Origin: an uncultured Bacteroidota bacterium | Lineage (GTDB): Bacteria > Bacteroidota > Bacteroidia > Flavobacteriales > Flavobacteriaceae | Direction of reading: 5' to 3' | DNA length: 64,000 nucleotides | NCBI GenBank assembly: GCA_902622595.1 | Contig: CACNQM010000003.1 | Span: 62,001-126,000 of the forward strand | Shown here: in pieces, positions 42,653 to 53,525 of the stretch | Layout of the letters: each line of letters begins with the position of its first letter | How positions within the stretch are numbered: position 1 is the stretch's first letter | Program-made: the position numbers and the translations under genes | Notes under the pieces: model-generated | The model's input: only the letters and a program-made list of their open reading frames with translations | Databases searched by the model: none | What the model was told of the DNA's origin: nothing

Positions 42653-44320
42653 ATGTGTGGAATTGTCTGTGCTTTTAACATTAAAAGCAATAGTGATGCC
42701 GTTAGATCCAATGTTTTGAAAATGGCTAAAAAGGTAAGGCACCGTGGTCCTGATTGGAGTGGAGTATACTCGAATCACAATGCTGTTCTTGCACATGAAA
42801 GATTGGCTATAGTTGACCCCACATCGGGTAAACAACCAATTATCTCTGAAGATGGCTGTAAAGTAATTGCTGTTAATGGAGAAATATACAACCATATACA
42901 GCTTAAAGAAAAATATACTACTGATTATAACTTCAAAACAGAATCAGACTGTGAAGTTATTCTGGCACTTTATGAAAAGAAAGGGATAAATTTTTTAAAT
43001 GATCTTAACGGCATCTTTGCTTTTGCTTTATATGATTCATCTGATGATAAATACATAATAGCAAGAGATCATATCGGTATAATACCACTATATATGGGTT
43101 GGGACAAAGAAAACATCTTTTATGTTTCTTCTGAGCTTAAATCATTAGAGGGTGTATGTAACAGGATTGAGTTATTTCCGCCAGGTCATTATTTAGACAG
43201 TAAAACTGATAAATTAACAAAATGGTATGATCCTAAATGGACATCATATGAAAGTGTAAAAGATTCACAAACAATAATTAAAGAAATTCATGATTCCTTA
43301 TCAGCTGCTGTCAAGAGACAATTGATGAGTGATGTACCATATGGTGTATTATTATCTGGAGGATTAGATTCCTCAATTACCTCTGCGCTTGCTAAGCAGT
43401 TCGCATCCAAAAGGATTGAGTCTAATGATAAGCAAGATGCTTGGTGGCCTCAACTTCACTCTTTTTCTGTTGGGCTAAAGGGAGCTCCAGATTTAAAAGC
43501 TGCAAAAATAGTTGCAGATCATATTGGGACAGTACATCATGAAATCAATTTTACAATACAGGAGGGGATTGATTCTATTAGGGATGTAATCTACCACTTA
43601 GAAACCTATGATGTAACTACTGTTAGAGCTTCTACACCGATGTATTTGATGGCAAGAGCAATAAAATCACTGGGTATAAAGATGGTGCTTTCAGGTGAGG
43701 GAGCTGACGAATTATTTGGTGGATATCTTTATTTTCATAAAGCACCTAATTCAAAAGAGTTTCATGAAGAAACAGTCAGAAAACTAGATAAACTTCATCA
43801 ATACGACTGTCTAAGAGCAAATAAATCATTAGCTGCATGGGGGATTGAGGGTAGAGTACCTTTTCTTGATAAGCAGTTTATAGATGTAGCTATGGGAATC
43901 AACCCTGAAGATAAAATGATTAAAAATGGTAGAATAGAAAAGTGGGTTTTAAGAGAAGCTTTTAAAGACTATCTACCTGAAAGTGTGCTATGGAGACAAA
44001 AGGAACAATTTTCTGATGGAGTTGGATACTCTTGGATCGATAGTTTAAAAGAACTTGTTGAGAATAAAGTTTCTGATTCAGACTTTAAAAAGTCAGCAAA
44101 AATATTCCCCATAAATCCACCACAGAATAAGGAAGAATTTTACTACAGGACAATATTTAATGATCATTTTTCTAGTGATGCTGCTGCAAAATCAGTCCCA
44201 TCTGTTCCTTCTGTTGCTTGTAGTACACCTCAAGCACTTTTATGGGATGAAGCATTTAAAAACATGAATGATCCAAGTGGTCGTTCTATCTCCAATATTC
44301 ATAATGAATCTTATGAATAA
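42653..44320 (+). CDS. asnB: asparagine synthase B, glutamine-hydrolysing
   Basis: 555 aa. Class II glutaminase domain with the N-terminal nucleophile Cys2 (MCGIVCAF) and VNGEIYNH, then the synthetase domain with the PP-loop SGGLDSS and SGEGADELFGGYL. Makes asparagine from aspartate, glutamine and ATP. Length matches E. coli AsnB (about 554 aa). Follows the amidohydrolase gene. Confidence 0.94.
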   Translation: MCGIVCAFNIKSNSDAVRSNVLKMAKKVRHRGPDWSGVYSNHNAVLAHERLAIVDPTSGKQPIISEDGCKVIAVNGEIYNHIQLKEKYTTDYNFKTESDCEVILALYEKKGINFLNDLNGIFAFALYDSSDDKYIIARDHIGIIPLYMGWDKENIFYVSSELKSLEGVCNRIELFPPGHYLDSKTDKLTKWYDPKWTSYESVKDSQTIIKEIHDSLSAAVKRQLMSDVPYGVLLSGGLDSSITSALAKQFASKRIESNDKQDAWWPQLHSFSVGLKGAPDLKAAKIVADHIGTVHHEINFTIQEGIDSIRDVIYHLETYDVTTVRASTPMYLMARAIKSLGIKMVLSGEGADELFGGYLYFHKAPNSKEFHEETVRKLDKLHQYDCLRANKSLAAWGIEGRVPFLDKQFIDVAMGINPEDKMIKNGRIEKWVLREAFKDYLPESVLWRQKEQFSDGVGYSWIDSLKELVENKVSDSDFKKSAKIFPINPPQNKEEFYYRTIFNDHFSSDAAAKSVPSVPSVACSTPQALLWDEAFKNMNDPSGRSISNIHNESYE

Positions 44321-44381
44321 AATGTTGATAAGTTTACTATAAATACTGGCTTTTTCGGCTTTTCTACCCCTCTATTTTTTC

Positions 44382-44399
44382 GTATATTTAGTAATATAC
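44382..44399. promoter_or_regulatory. palindrome upstream of gyrB
   Basis: GTATATT, TAGT, AATATAC: perfect 7-nt arms and a 4-nt centre, ending 15 nt before the gyrB ATG. It overlaps a near-consensus -7 box (TATATTTA). Could be an operator overlapping the promoter; AT-rich chance not excluded. Confidence 0.35.
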
Positions 44400-44411
44400 A
44401 TTTTAAGCTAA

Positions 44412-46361
<1,950 letters not shown>

Positions 46362-46363
46362 AT

Positions 46364-47296
46364 ATGAAGGTTACTATCGTTGGTGCAGGTAATGTTGGAG
46401 CATCCTGTGCAGAATATATTCTTATAAAAGAAATTGTAGACGAAATAGTTTTACTTGACATAAAAGAAGGTTTCGCTGAAGGTAAGGCTCTTGATTTATC
46501 TCAAACTACCTCAACACTTGGCTTTAAATCAAATGTTATTGGAGTTACAAACGACTACCCCAGCACCTCTAATAGTGATGTTGTAGTAATAACATCTGGA
46601 ATACCAAGAAAACCTGGAATGACAAGAGAAGAGCTAATTGGAATCAATGCTGGTATTGTAAAGTCTGTTTCAGAGAACTTATTGAAATATTCTCCACAGG
46701 CAATAATAATTGTTGTATCTAACCCAATGGATACGATGACATATTTAGTAAACAAATCATTTGATATACCTAAGAATAGAGTGATTGGAATGGGGGGTAT
46801 CCTTGATAGCTCTAGATTTAAGACCTACATTTCCTTAGAAACTAATTTCTCTCAACATGATATTGATGCTATGGTTATTGGTGGTCATGGAGATACAACA
46901 ATGATTCCTTTGACCTCTATTTCAAAATGCAAGGATAAGCTTTTATCTGAGATTGTTTCAAAAGATATACTTGAAAAAATTTCCTCAGATACTATGGTTG
47001 GTGGAGCAACTCTAACGAAACTATTGGGTACTTCTGCTTGGTATGCACCAGGCGCATCAGTTTCAAATCTAGTTAATGCAATAATTAATGACACAAAAGA
47101 AATGTTACCCTGCTCAGTTTATCTTGAGGGGGAGTATAATGCTGAGAATTTATGTATAGGAGTCCCCGTAATAATTGGTAAAAACGGATTTGAGAAAGTT
47201 GTTAATCTAGATATTAATAAAAATGAAATGGAAATGTTTAAAAATAGTGTAAATGCAGTAAAACAAACCAATTTAGCCTTGGATGGTTTAATTTAG
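46364..47296 (+). CDS. mdh: malate dehydrogenase
   Basis: 310 aa, LDH-like MDH type. NAD site VGAGNVGASCAE, acidic residue after the second strand (LLDIKEG), substrate loop RKPGMTREEL, VVSNPMDTMTYL, catalytic His in GGHGDTTMIPL. Oxidises malate to oxaloacetate in the TCA cycle. The RKPGMTR arginine loop indicates malate rather than lactate. Two nucleotides after gyrB. Confidence 0.93.
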   Translation: MKVTIVGAGNVGASCAEYILIKEIVDEIVLLDIKEGFAEGKALDLSQTTSTLGFKSNVIGVTNDYPSTSNSDVVVITSGIPRKPGMTREELIGINAGIVKSVSENLLKYSPQAIIIVVSNPMDTMTYLVNKSFDIPKNRVIGMGGILDSSRFKTYISLETNFSQHDIDAMVIGGHGDTTMIPLTSISKCKDKLLSEIVSKDILEKISSDTMVGGATLTKLLGTSAWYAPGASVSNLVNAIINDTKEMLPCSVYLEGEYNAENLCIGVPVIIGKNGFEKVVNLDINKNEMEMFKNSVNAVKQTNLALDGLI

Positions 47297-47305
47297 ATAA
47301 AGTTG

Positions 47306-47333
47306 TTTGTTCAATATTCAAATGTTATATTTG
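47306..47333 (+). promoter_or_regulatory. secDF promoter
   Basis: TTTG at 47306-47309, 16-nt spacer, TATATTTG at 47326-47333: both boxes of the Bacteroidota promoter. It is 19 nt before the ATG. A second TTG at 47303-47305 gives 20-nt spacing. Confidence 0.55.
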
Positions 47334-47352
47334 CAGGCATTAAAATTGTATC

Positions 47353-50274
47353 ATGCAAGGAAATTCATTAATTAAAACTTTCGCTGTTTTATTTGGTATT
47401 GTAAGTATATACCAATTGTCTTTTACTTTTATATCCTCAACACTTGAGAATAAAGCAAGAAAAGCAGCTATTGAAAAAATATCTGAAGACGAAATTTCTT
47501 TTGCAGAAAAAAGAGCTAATGAAGAAATAAGATTTCTTGACTCCATAGGCGATTTACCAGTATTAATGTACTCATCCTATAATGATGCTAAACAAAAAGA
47601 ATTAAATCAAGGGCTAGATTTAAAAGGTGGAATTAATGTCATCCTTCAAATTTCAATTAAAGACTTATTAAAGGGTCTTTCAGAAAATTCAGTAAATCAA
47701 AAATTTATTCAATCACTTGATGATGCTGATCAGCTTCAGAAACAGTCAGACCAGACTTATTTAGAGTCTTTTTTTGACGCTTTCGACTCAAACAATGATC
47801 CAACTAGATTAACATCTCCGGAAATTTTCGGTAACAGAACTTTAAGTTCAGATGTCTCTTTTGATACATCTGATGATGAAATGAAATCAATTCTTAGAAC
47901 AAAAGTTGATGAATCAATTGTATCTGCATTTGAAGTTTTAAGAAAACGTATTGACAAATTTGGAGTGACTCAACCCAACATTCAAAGACTTGGAACTTCA
48001 GGAAGGATATTAATTGAATTACCTGGTGCTAAAGATGTTGATAGAATACAGAATCTGTTACAAAGTACTGCTCAATTAGAATTTTGGGAAACATTTAAAA
48101 ATGAAGGGTTATTAGATTTTCTTGTATCAGCAGATCAATATTTAGCCTCTATAAATACAGAAACAGAATCAAAGGCTGATGAATCTGATATTGATGATCT
48201 TTTATCAGAGGTTGAACAAACTTCTGACTCAATTCAAAATTTATCAAGTCCAATTCTAAGCCTGGTTAGAGCATATAGTTTTCAAGGTGGACCAATAATC
48301 GCAAGATTTTTACCTAGAGATCAGGAGATAGTAGATTCATATTTATCTCAACCTGAAGTTAGAAAACTTCTTCCAAGAGAATTTAGGTATGCAAAATTCT
48401 TATGGGGTAAACAAGATATTGACGGTTTAACAAGTTTATATGCTATTAAATCAAATAGAGATGATACACCTCCTCTAAGCGGTGGTGTTGTTGTAGACGC
48501 TTCGCAAAGTTATGATGCAGTTGGAAATGCAGCCGTATCAATGCAGATGAATGCTCAAGGGGCAAGAATATGGGAAGACTTAACCGGTGTAGCATATGCT
48601 CAAAACTCTAACATTGCAATTGTATTAGACGATATTATTTATTCTGCACCTGGAGTTACTAGAGGAGCGATTAGTGGAGGTAGATCTGAGATCACAGGTG
48701 ACTTTGATCTAAATGAGGCAATTGATTTAGCTAATGTTTTAAGAGCAGGTAAATTACCTGCCTCAGCTACTATTATTCAATCTGAAGTTGTTGGTCCTTC
48801 TCTAGGTCAAGAAGCAATTGATAGTGGTATATATTCCTTCCTTATAGCATTAACATTTGTATTAATATGGATGATATTTTATTATGGTCCCTCAGGTATA
48901 TTTGCTGATATTGCATTAATACTGAATATTATTTTAATATTTGGAATTTTAGCAGGACTGGGCGCTGTACTAACACTTCCTGGAATAGCTGGTATTGTTT
49001 TAACCATAGGTATATCTGTAGATGCAAATGTGCTTATCTTTGAAAGAGTTAGAGAAGAATTAAGAAAAGAAAAGGGTCTAAAGCAATCAATAAATGATGG
49101 ATTTAATAATGCATTATCTTCAATATTAGATGCAAATATTACAACTGGGTTAACTGCTCTTGTATTATATATTTTTGGAACAGGTCCAATTAAAGGTTTT
49201 GCAACAACATTATTAATTGGTATTGCAACCTCATTATTTACTGCAATTTTTATTACTAGGTTATTGATTGATAATAAGGTATTTAAGTCAGGAAATTTGT
49301 CCTTTTCAACAAAATCTACAAAAGACTTATTTAGTAATTTAAAAATTAAATTCCTAGGTAAGAGAAGAGCAACATATGTAATATCTGCGACTTTAATTTT
49401 AATAAGTATTAGTTCTCTCTTATTTCAAGGTCTAAATCAAGGTGTAGATTTCTTAGGTGGTAGATCATATATTGTTAGATTTGACAAAGAGGTTAAGTCT
49501 TCTGATATTGAGTCTACATTAAATAATGCATTTGGTAGTGCTGAAGTTAAAACTTTTGGTGCATCAAATCAGTTAAAAATTACTACTAAATATAAAGTTG
49601 ATCAAGAAGGTCTTGCTGTTGACGATGAAATTAAAAACATGCTTTTCGAAAATCTTAATGAGGAATATAACAATCAGATTTCATATAGAGAATTTACAGC
49701 AGGTGAGGATGTAGGTATTATGTCCAGTATTAAAGTTGGCCCAACCATTGCAGATGATATTAAACAAAATTCTGTATGGGCAATTTTCGGTTCACTAGTG
49801 ATTGTTTTCTTCTATATTCTATTAAGATTTCAAAAGTGGCAATTTTCGCTTGGTGCAGTATCTGCTGTATTTCATGATGTTTTAATTGTTCTTGGTATTT
49901 TTTCTCTAACATATAAGATAATGCCCTTTAATATGGAGATAAACCAAGCATTTATTGCTGCATTATTAACCGTAATTGGTTATTCACTCAATGATACAGT
50001 AGTTGTATTTGATAGAATAAGAGAATTTTTCCAAATTCACAAATCTTGGGATAATGAAACAACTGTTAATACTGCATTAAACAGCACCTTAAGTAGGACT
50101 CTTAATACTTCACTTACTACACTTATTGTATTAATAGCTATTTTTATTTTTGGTGGGGAATCCATTAGAGGATTCATGTTCGCTCTTATTATAGGAGTAA
50201 TGGTTGGTACATACTCTTCTGTATTTATTGCTACTCCAATTATGTTCGATTCTTATACAAAGAAAGTTAGTTAA
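47353..50274 (+). CDS. secDF: protein translocase SecDF fusion
   Basis: 973 aa. SecD half: one N-terminal span, the P1 region beginning LNQGLDLKGGINVILQI, then five spans. SecF half from about residue 660: GVDFLGGRSYIVRF, a small periplasmic domain, and five further spans with GYSLNDTVVVFDRIRE. Uses the proton gradient to pull preproteins out of SecYEG. Single fused chains are normal in Bacteroidota. Has its own promoter; its 3' end overlaps convergent lgt by 8 nt. Confidence 0.95.
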   Translation: MQGNSLIKTFAVLFGIVSIYQLSFTFISSTLENKARKAAIEKISEDEISFAEKRANEEIRFLDSIGDLPVLMYSSYNDAKQKELNQGLDLKGGINVILQISIKDLLKGLSENSVNQKFIQSLDDADQLQKQSDQTYLESFFDAFDSNNDPTRLTSPEIFGNRTLSSDVSFDTSDDEMKSILRTKVDESIVSAFEVLRKRIDKFGVTQPNIQRLGTSGRILIELPGAKDVDRIQNLLQSTAQLEFWETFKNEGLLDFLVSADQYLASINTETESKADESDIDDLLSEVEQTSDSIQNLSSPILSLVRAYSFQGGPIIARFLPRDQEIVDSYLSQPEVRKLLPREFRYAKFLWGKQDIDGLTSLYAIKSNRDDTPPLSGGVVVDASQSYDAVGNAAVSMQMNAQGARIWEDLTGVAYAQNSNIAIVLDDIIYSAPGVTRGAISGGRSEITGDFDLNEAIDLANVLRAGKLPASATIIQSEVVGPSLGQEAIDSGIYSFLIALTFVLIWMIFYYGPSGIFADIALILNIILIFGILAGLGAVLTLPGIAGIVLTIGISVDANVLIFERVREELRKEKGLKQSINDGFNNALSSILDANITTGLTALVLYIFGTGPIKGFATTLLIGIATSLFTAIFITRLLIDNKVFKSGNLSFSTKSTKDLFSNLKIKFLGKRRATYVISATLILISISSLLFQGLNQGVDFLGGRSYIVRFDKEVKSSDIESTLNNAFGSAEVKTFGASNQLKITTKYKVDQEGLAVDDEIKNMLFENLNEEYNNQISYREFTAGEDVGIMSSIKVGPTIADDIKQNSVWAIFGSLVIVFFYILLRFQKWQFSLGAVSAVFHDVLIVLGIFSLTYKIMPFNMEINQAFIAALLTVIGYSLNDTVVVFDRIREFFQIHKSWDNETTVNTALNSTLSRTLNTSLTTLIVLIAIFIFGGESIRGFMFALIIGVMVGTYSSVFIATPIMFDSYTKKVS

Positions 50275-51118
50275 CCACCTTTTTTTTACTGATAAATAAA
50301 AATATAATTCCTATTAAAATAAAAGGTATGCTTAACCACTGACCTGTTGATAGACCTGGAAGAAATGTCTCAATACCCCCTTGACTTTCTTTTACAAATT
50401 CTACGATGAATCTTATAGAAAATAAACCAATCAAAAAGTATCCAAAAAGTTTTCCTTCATTATTCCTTATTGTTGATCTCTGATATAAAATATAAAGAAT
50501 AATAAAAAGAATTATATACCCAAATGATTCATATAATTGTGCCGGATGTCTAGGTAATATTTCACCTCTATTTTCAAAAATAACCCCCCAATCATTATCG
50601 GTATATTTACCTAAAATTTCTGAATTAAAAAAATTTCCTATTCTAACAAAAGCCCCACCAATTGCAGTTGGAATTGTTAGCCTATCAAAAATCCACAGAA
50701 GGCTCTTAAAATTATATTTTCTTTTGAATAATAGTAGACCGATAGTCATACCAATTGCAGCTCCATGACTTGCAAGACCTCTAAAACCTGTAAATTTATA
50801 TCCATCAATTAATCCTAAAATTGATGAATTTGGTGATTCTTGAATAGGTAATAATATTTCAATTAAATGATTCTGATAGTATCCCCATTGATAGAAAATT
50901 ACTTCGCCTAATCTTGCTCCAAGAAAAACAGAAAGGACAAGGTATATTAATAATGGATCAAGATATTTTTCATCTACTTTTTCTTTTATAAAAAATGATT
51001 TTACCAGATTATAACCAAAAAGAAATGCAAGTATGAACATCAAACTATATATGTAAATTTGAAAACCAAATATTTCAAAATACTCTGTTGGTGACCATTT
51101 AATTTGAGAAATTATCAT
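50267..51118 (-). CDS. lgt: prolipoprotein diacylglyceryl transferase
   Basis: 283 aa from the ATG at 51116-51118 (MIISQIKWSPTEY). Seven-span inner-membrane enzyme that adds diacylglycerol to the lipobox cysteine. Visible are LGARLGEVIFYQ, GLASHGAAIG with the essential His, and the signature RIGNFFNSEILG followed by RHPAQLYES. The longer start at 51154 would overlap yidD and begins with an unrelated sequence. Serves the many lipoproteins in this window. Confidence 0.92.
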   Translation of the reverse strand: MIISQIKWSPTEYFEIFGFQIYIYSLMFILAFLFGYNLVKSFFIKEKVDEKYLDPLLIYLVLSVFLGARLGEVIFYQWGYYQNHLIEILLPIQESPNSSILGLIDGYKFTGFRGLASHGAAIGMTIGLLLFKRKYNFKSLLWIFDRLTIPTAIGGAFVRIGNFFNSEILGKYTDNDWGVIFENRGEILPRHPAQLYESFGYIILFIILYILYQRSTIRNNEGKLFGYFLIGLFSIRFIVEFVKESQGGIETFLPGLSTGQWLSIPFILIGIIFLFISKKKVVN

Positions 51119-51137
51119 TTCTAAATATAAGTATAAT

Positions 51138-51368
51138 TTATGGCACTGGGTCATAGCCCCCTTTAAATAGTGAATTACATCTTGCTATTCTTTTAGCTGT
51201 AAGAATACTTCCTTTAAAAATACCATATTTTTTAAGAGCAATAATTCCATATTGAGAGCATGTCGGGGAATATCTACAATTACTGCCAAGGAAAGGTGAG
51301 ATAAATATCTGATAGATTTTAATTAATAGTATAAAAGGGAAAGCAAGAATTTTGCTAATCTTTATCAT
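51138..51368 (-). CDS. yidD: membrane protein insertion efficiency factor YidD
   Basis: 76 aa. IKIYQIFISPFLGSNCRYSP, TCSQYGIIALKKYG and CNSLFKGGYDPVP are the full YidD signature with three conserved cysteines. Helps YidC-dependent insertion of inner-membrane proteins. Overlaps cysS by 14 nt; encoded away from rpmH/rnpA/yidC here. Confidence 0.92.
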   Translation of the reverse strand: MIKISKILAFPFILLIKIYQIFISPFLGSNCRYSPTCSQYGIIALKKYGIFKGSILTAKRIARCNSLFKGGYDPVP

Positions 51369-52791
51369 TTATCTTAATTCCTTTTTTATTTAATTGGTCT
51401 CTTATTGAGTCAGATAATTGAAAGTCTTTTTTGGATCTAGCTTCGTCTCTAATATCTAGTAATATTTTTAAAATTGAGTCATTATCTGAAGTTGGTTTAA
51501 TGTAATTTAATCCTAAAATTTTATTTAGAAGAGTGTCAAATAAATTTAAAAAATATTCTCTTTCTCTGTCACCAAAATTCACATCAGCTTCTATTTTATT
51601 GATTAATTTTGAGGAGTTGAATATTTCAGCAATTAACATAGGCGTGTTAAAATCATCATCCAAACAAGAGTAACATTTTCTTTCCCAATCTTTAATTCTA
51701 TTTAAAATTTCATCATTATTGGTTTTAGATACTTTTACATTATTTAATCTATCTATCATTTCTACTAATTTATTGAAACCTTTTTCTGATGATTGAATTG
51801 CATCCTCACTAATATCAAGTTCATTTCTATAATGAGCTTGTAGAAAAAAGAATCTTATAATATTTGGATCGTATGATTTTGAGAAAATGTCATTTTTGCC
51901 CGAGAACAATTCATCCGGTAAAATGTTATTATCTAGAGACTTAGACATTTTTTTACTATTCAATGTTAACATATTTGTATGAATCCAAAACTTAGCTGGT
52001 TGCTTTCCAGTATATCCAACTGCTTGAGCAATTTCACAATCGTGATGAGGAAACTTTAAGTCTATTCCACCTCCATGAATATCAAATTCATCACCAAGAT
52101 ATTTATTGCTCATTGCAGTACATTCAAGATGCCATCCAGGAAAACCCAAACTCCAAGGAGAATTCCATTTCATAAGGTGGTTTTTGTCAGCTTTTTTCCA
52201 TAAGGCAAAATCAAACTCATTAATTTTATCATCTTGACTGTTAAGATTTCTTGAGTTAGATTTAATTTTATCTAAGTCTCTGCCAGATAACTTTCCATAA
52301 GAGTCAATTTCATTATACTTTGAAATGTCAAAATACACGGAGCCATTTGAAATGTAGGCAAGATTTTTCTCTAAAAGGTCTTCTATTATCGAAATTTGTT
52401 CAGTAATGTGTCCTGAAGCAACAGGTTCAATACTAGGATTTAATACATTAAACTTTTTGAGAACATCTTTAAAGCTATTTGTATATTTTTGAGCAATCTC
52501 CATTGGTTCGAGTTGCTCAATCTTAGCTTTCTTTGATATTTTATCTTCACCAGTGTCCTCAAGATGGCCAACATCAGTTATGTTCCTCACATATCTAACG
52601 TTATATCCAATATGTTGAAGATATCTAAAAATAATATCAAATGAAATGAATGTTCTACAATTACCAAGGTGAACATCACTGTAAACTGTAGGCCCACATA
52701 CATACATTCCAACTGAATTTTTTCGAAAAGGTTTAAATTTCTCTTTAGAGCTAGTTAGTGAATTATATATATATAGATTGTTAGGAATCAT
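51355..52791 (-). CDS. cysS: cysteinyl-tRNA synthetase
   Basis: 478 aa class I synthetase. Zinc-binding C32 in VCGPTVYSDVHLGN (HIGH equivalent HLGN), GWHLECTAM with the second zinc Cys, GGGIDLKFPHHDCEIAQ, and KMSKSLDN. Full length, slightly shorter than E. coli (461 core plus tail). Overlaps folE by 4 nt (ATGA) and yidD by 14 nt; the four genes folE-cysS-yidD-lgt form one unit. Confidence 0.94.
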   Translation of the reverse strand: MIPNNLYIYNSLTSSKEKFKPFRKNSVGMYVCGPTVYSDVHLGNCRTFISFDIIFRYLQHIGYNVRYVRNITDVGHLEDTGEDKISKKAKIEQLEPMEIAQKYTNSFKDVLKKFNVLNPSIEPVASGHITEQISIIEDLLEKNLAYISNGSVYFDISKYNEIDSYGKLSGRDLDKIKSNSRNLNSQDDKINEFDFALWKKADKNHLMKWNSPWSLGFPGWHLECTAMSNKYLGDEFDIHGGGIDLKFPHHDCEIAQAVGYTGKQPAKFWIHTNMLTLNSKKMSKSLDNNILPDELFSGKNDIFSKSYDPNIIRFFFLQAHYRNELDISEDAIQSSEKGFNKLVEMIDRLNNVKVSKTNNDEILNRIKDWERKCYSCLDDDFNTPMLIAEIFNSSKLINKIEADVNFGDREREYFLNLFDTLLNKILGLNYIKPTSDNDSILKILLDIRDEARSKKDFQLSDSIRDQLNKKGIKINDKD

Positions 52792-53474
52792 TTAAGCTCA
52801 GACTCAAGTTTTAGGTAGTCTAAGAACTCTCTTTTAAATTTATCCTTCTTAAACTTCCCCCCAAACTCGGATGTTACAGTACTTGAATTTATATCTTTAA
52901 TACCTCTTGAATTAACACAAAGGTGCTTAGCATCTATCACACAAGCAACATCATCTGTATTGAGAACTTTTTGAAGATCTCTAACAATTTGTATTGTTAA
53001 TCTTTCCTGAACTTGAGGTCTTTCTGCATAATATTTTACAATTCTATTTATTTTTGATAATCCAACTACATTACCATTTGAAATGTAAGCAACATGAGCT
53101 AGACCAACGATTGGAAGAAGATGATGTTCGCATGTAGAATACAAAGTGATGTTCTTTTCAACTAACATTTCTCCGTAATTATATTTATTTTCAAACGTTG
53201 ACATTTCAGGCCTATTTTTTGGATTTAATCCAGAAAAAATCTCATTAACAAACATTTTAGCAACCCTTCTTGGAGTACCTCTTAAACTATCATCAGTCAA
53301 GTCCATACCGAGTATATCTAATATTTCGTATACCTTTTCTTGTATAAAGCTTATTTTTTCATTATCAGGTACATTAAATGCCCCTTCCTTTAGTGGTGTT
53401 TCTTCATTGTCTGAGCCAATGTGATTATCACCAATAGAATCTATTTCTTTATCAAGTAATTCTTGTAATTTCAT
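52788..53474 (-). CDS. folE: GTP cyclohydrolase I
   Basis: 228 aa. First step of tetrahydrofolate synthesis, GTP to dihydroneopterin triphosphate. Core begins near residue 45; TPRRVAKMFVNE, STCEHHLLPIVG (zinc Cys and His), RPQVQERLT and HLCVNSRGIKD are diagnostic. The N-terminal 40 residues are an acidic extension. First gene of the unit; works in the same pathway as folP at 62 kb. Confidence 0.93.
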   Translation of the reverse strand: MKLQELLDKEIDSIGDNHIGSDNEETPLKEGAFNVPDNEKISFIQEKVYEILDILGMDLTDDSLRGTPRRVAKMFVNEIFSGLNPKNRPEMSTFENKYNYGEMLVEKNITLYSTCEHHLLPIVGLAHVAYISNGNVVGLSKINRIVKYYAERPQVQERLTIQIVRDLQKVLNTDDVACVIDAKHLCVNSRGIKDINSSTVTSEFGGKFKKDKFKREFLDYLKLESELK

Positions 53475-53494
53475 TTTTTAAAATTTGAGTTATA

Positions 53495-53502
53495 CAAAGA
53501 TA
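53495..53502 (-). promoter_or_regulatory. -7 box of folE promoter
   Basis: Minus-strand TATCTTTG fits TAnnTTTG; 20 nt before the folE ATG. No clear -33 TTG. It probably drives folE-cysS-yidD-lgt. Confidence 0.4.
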
Positions 53503-53525
53503 GAAATTATCAAGTTAAAAGGAAG

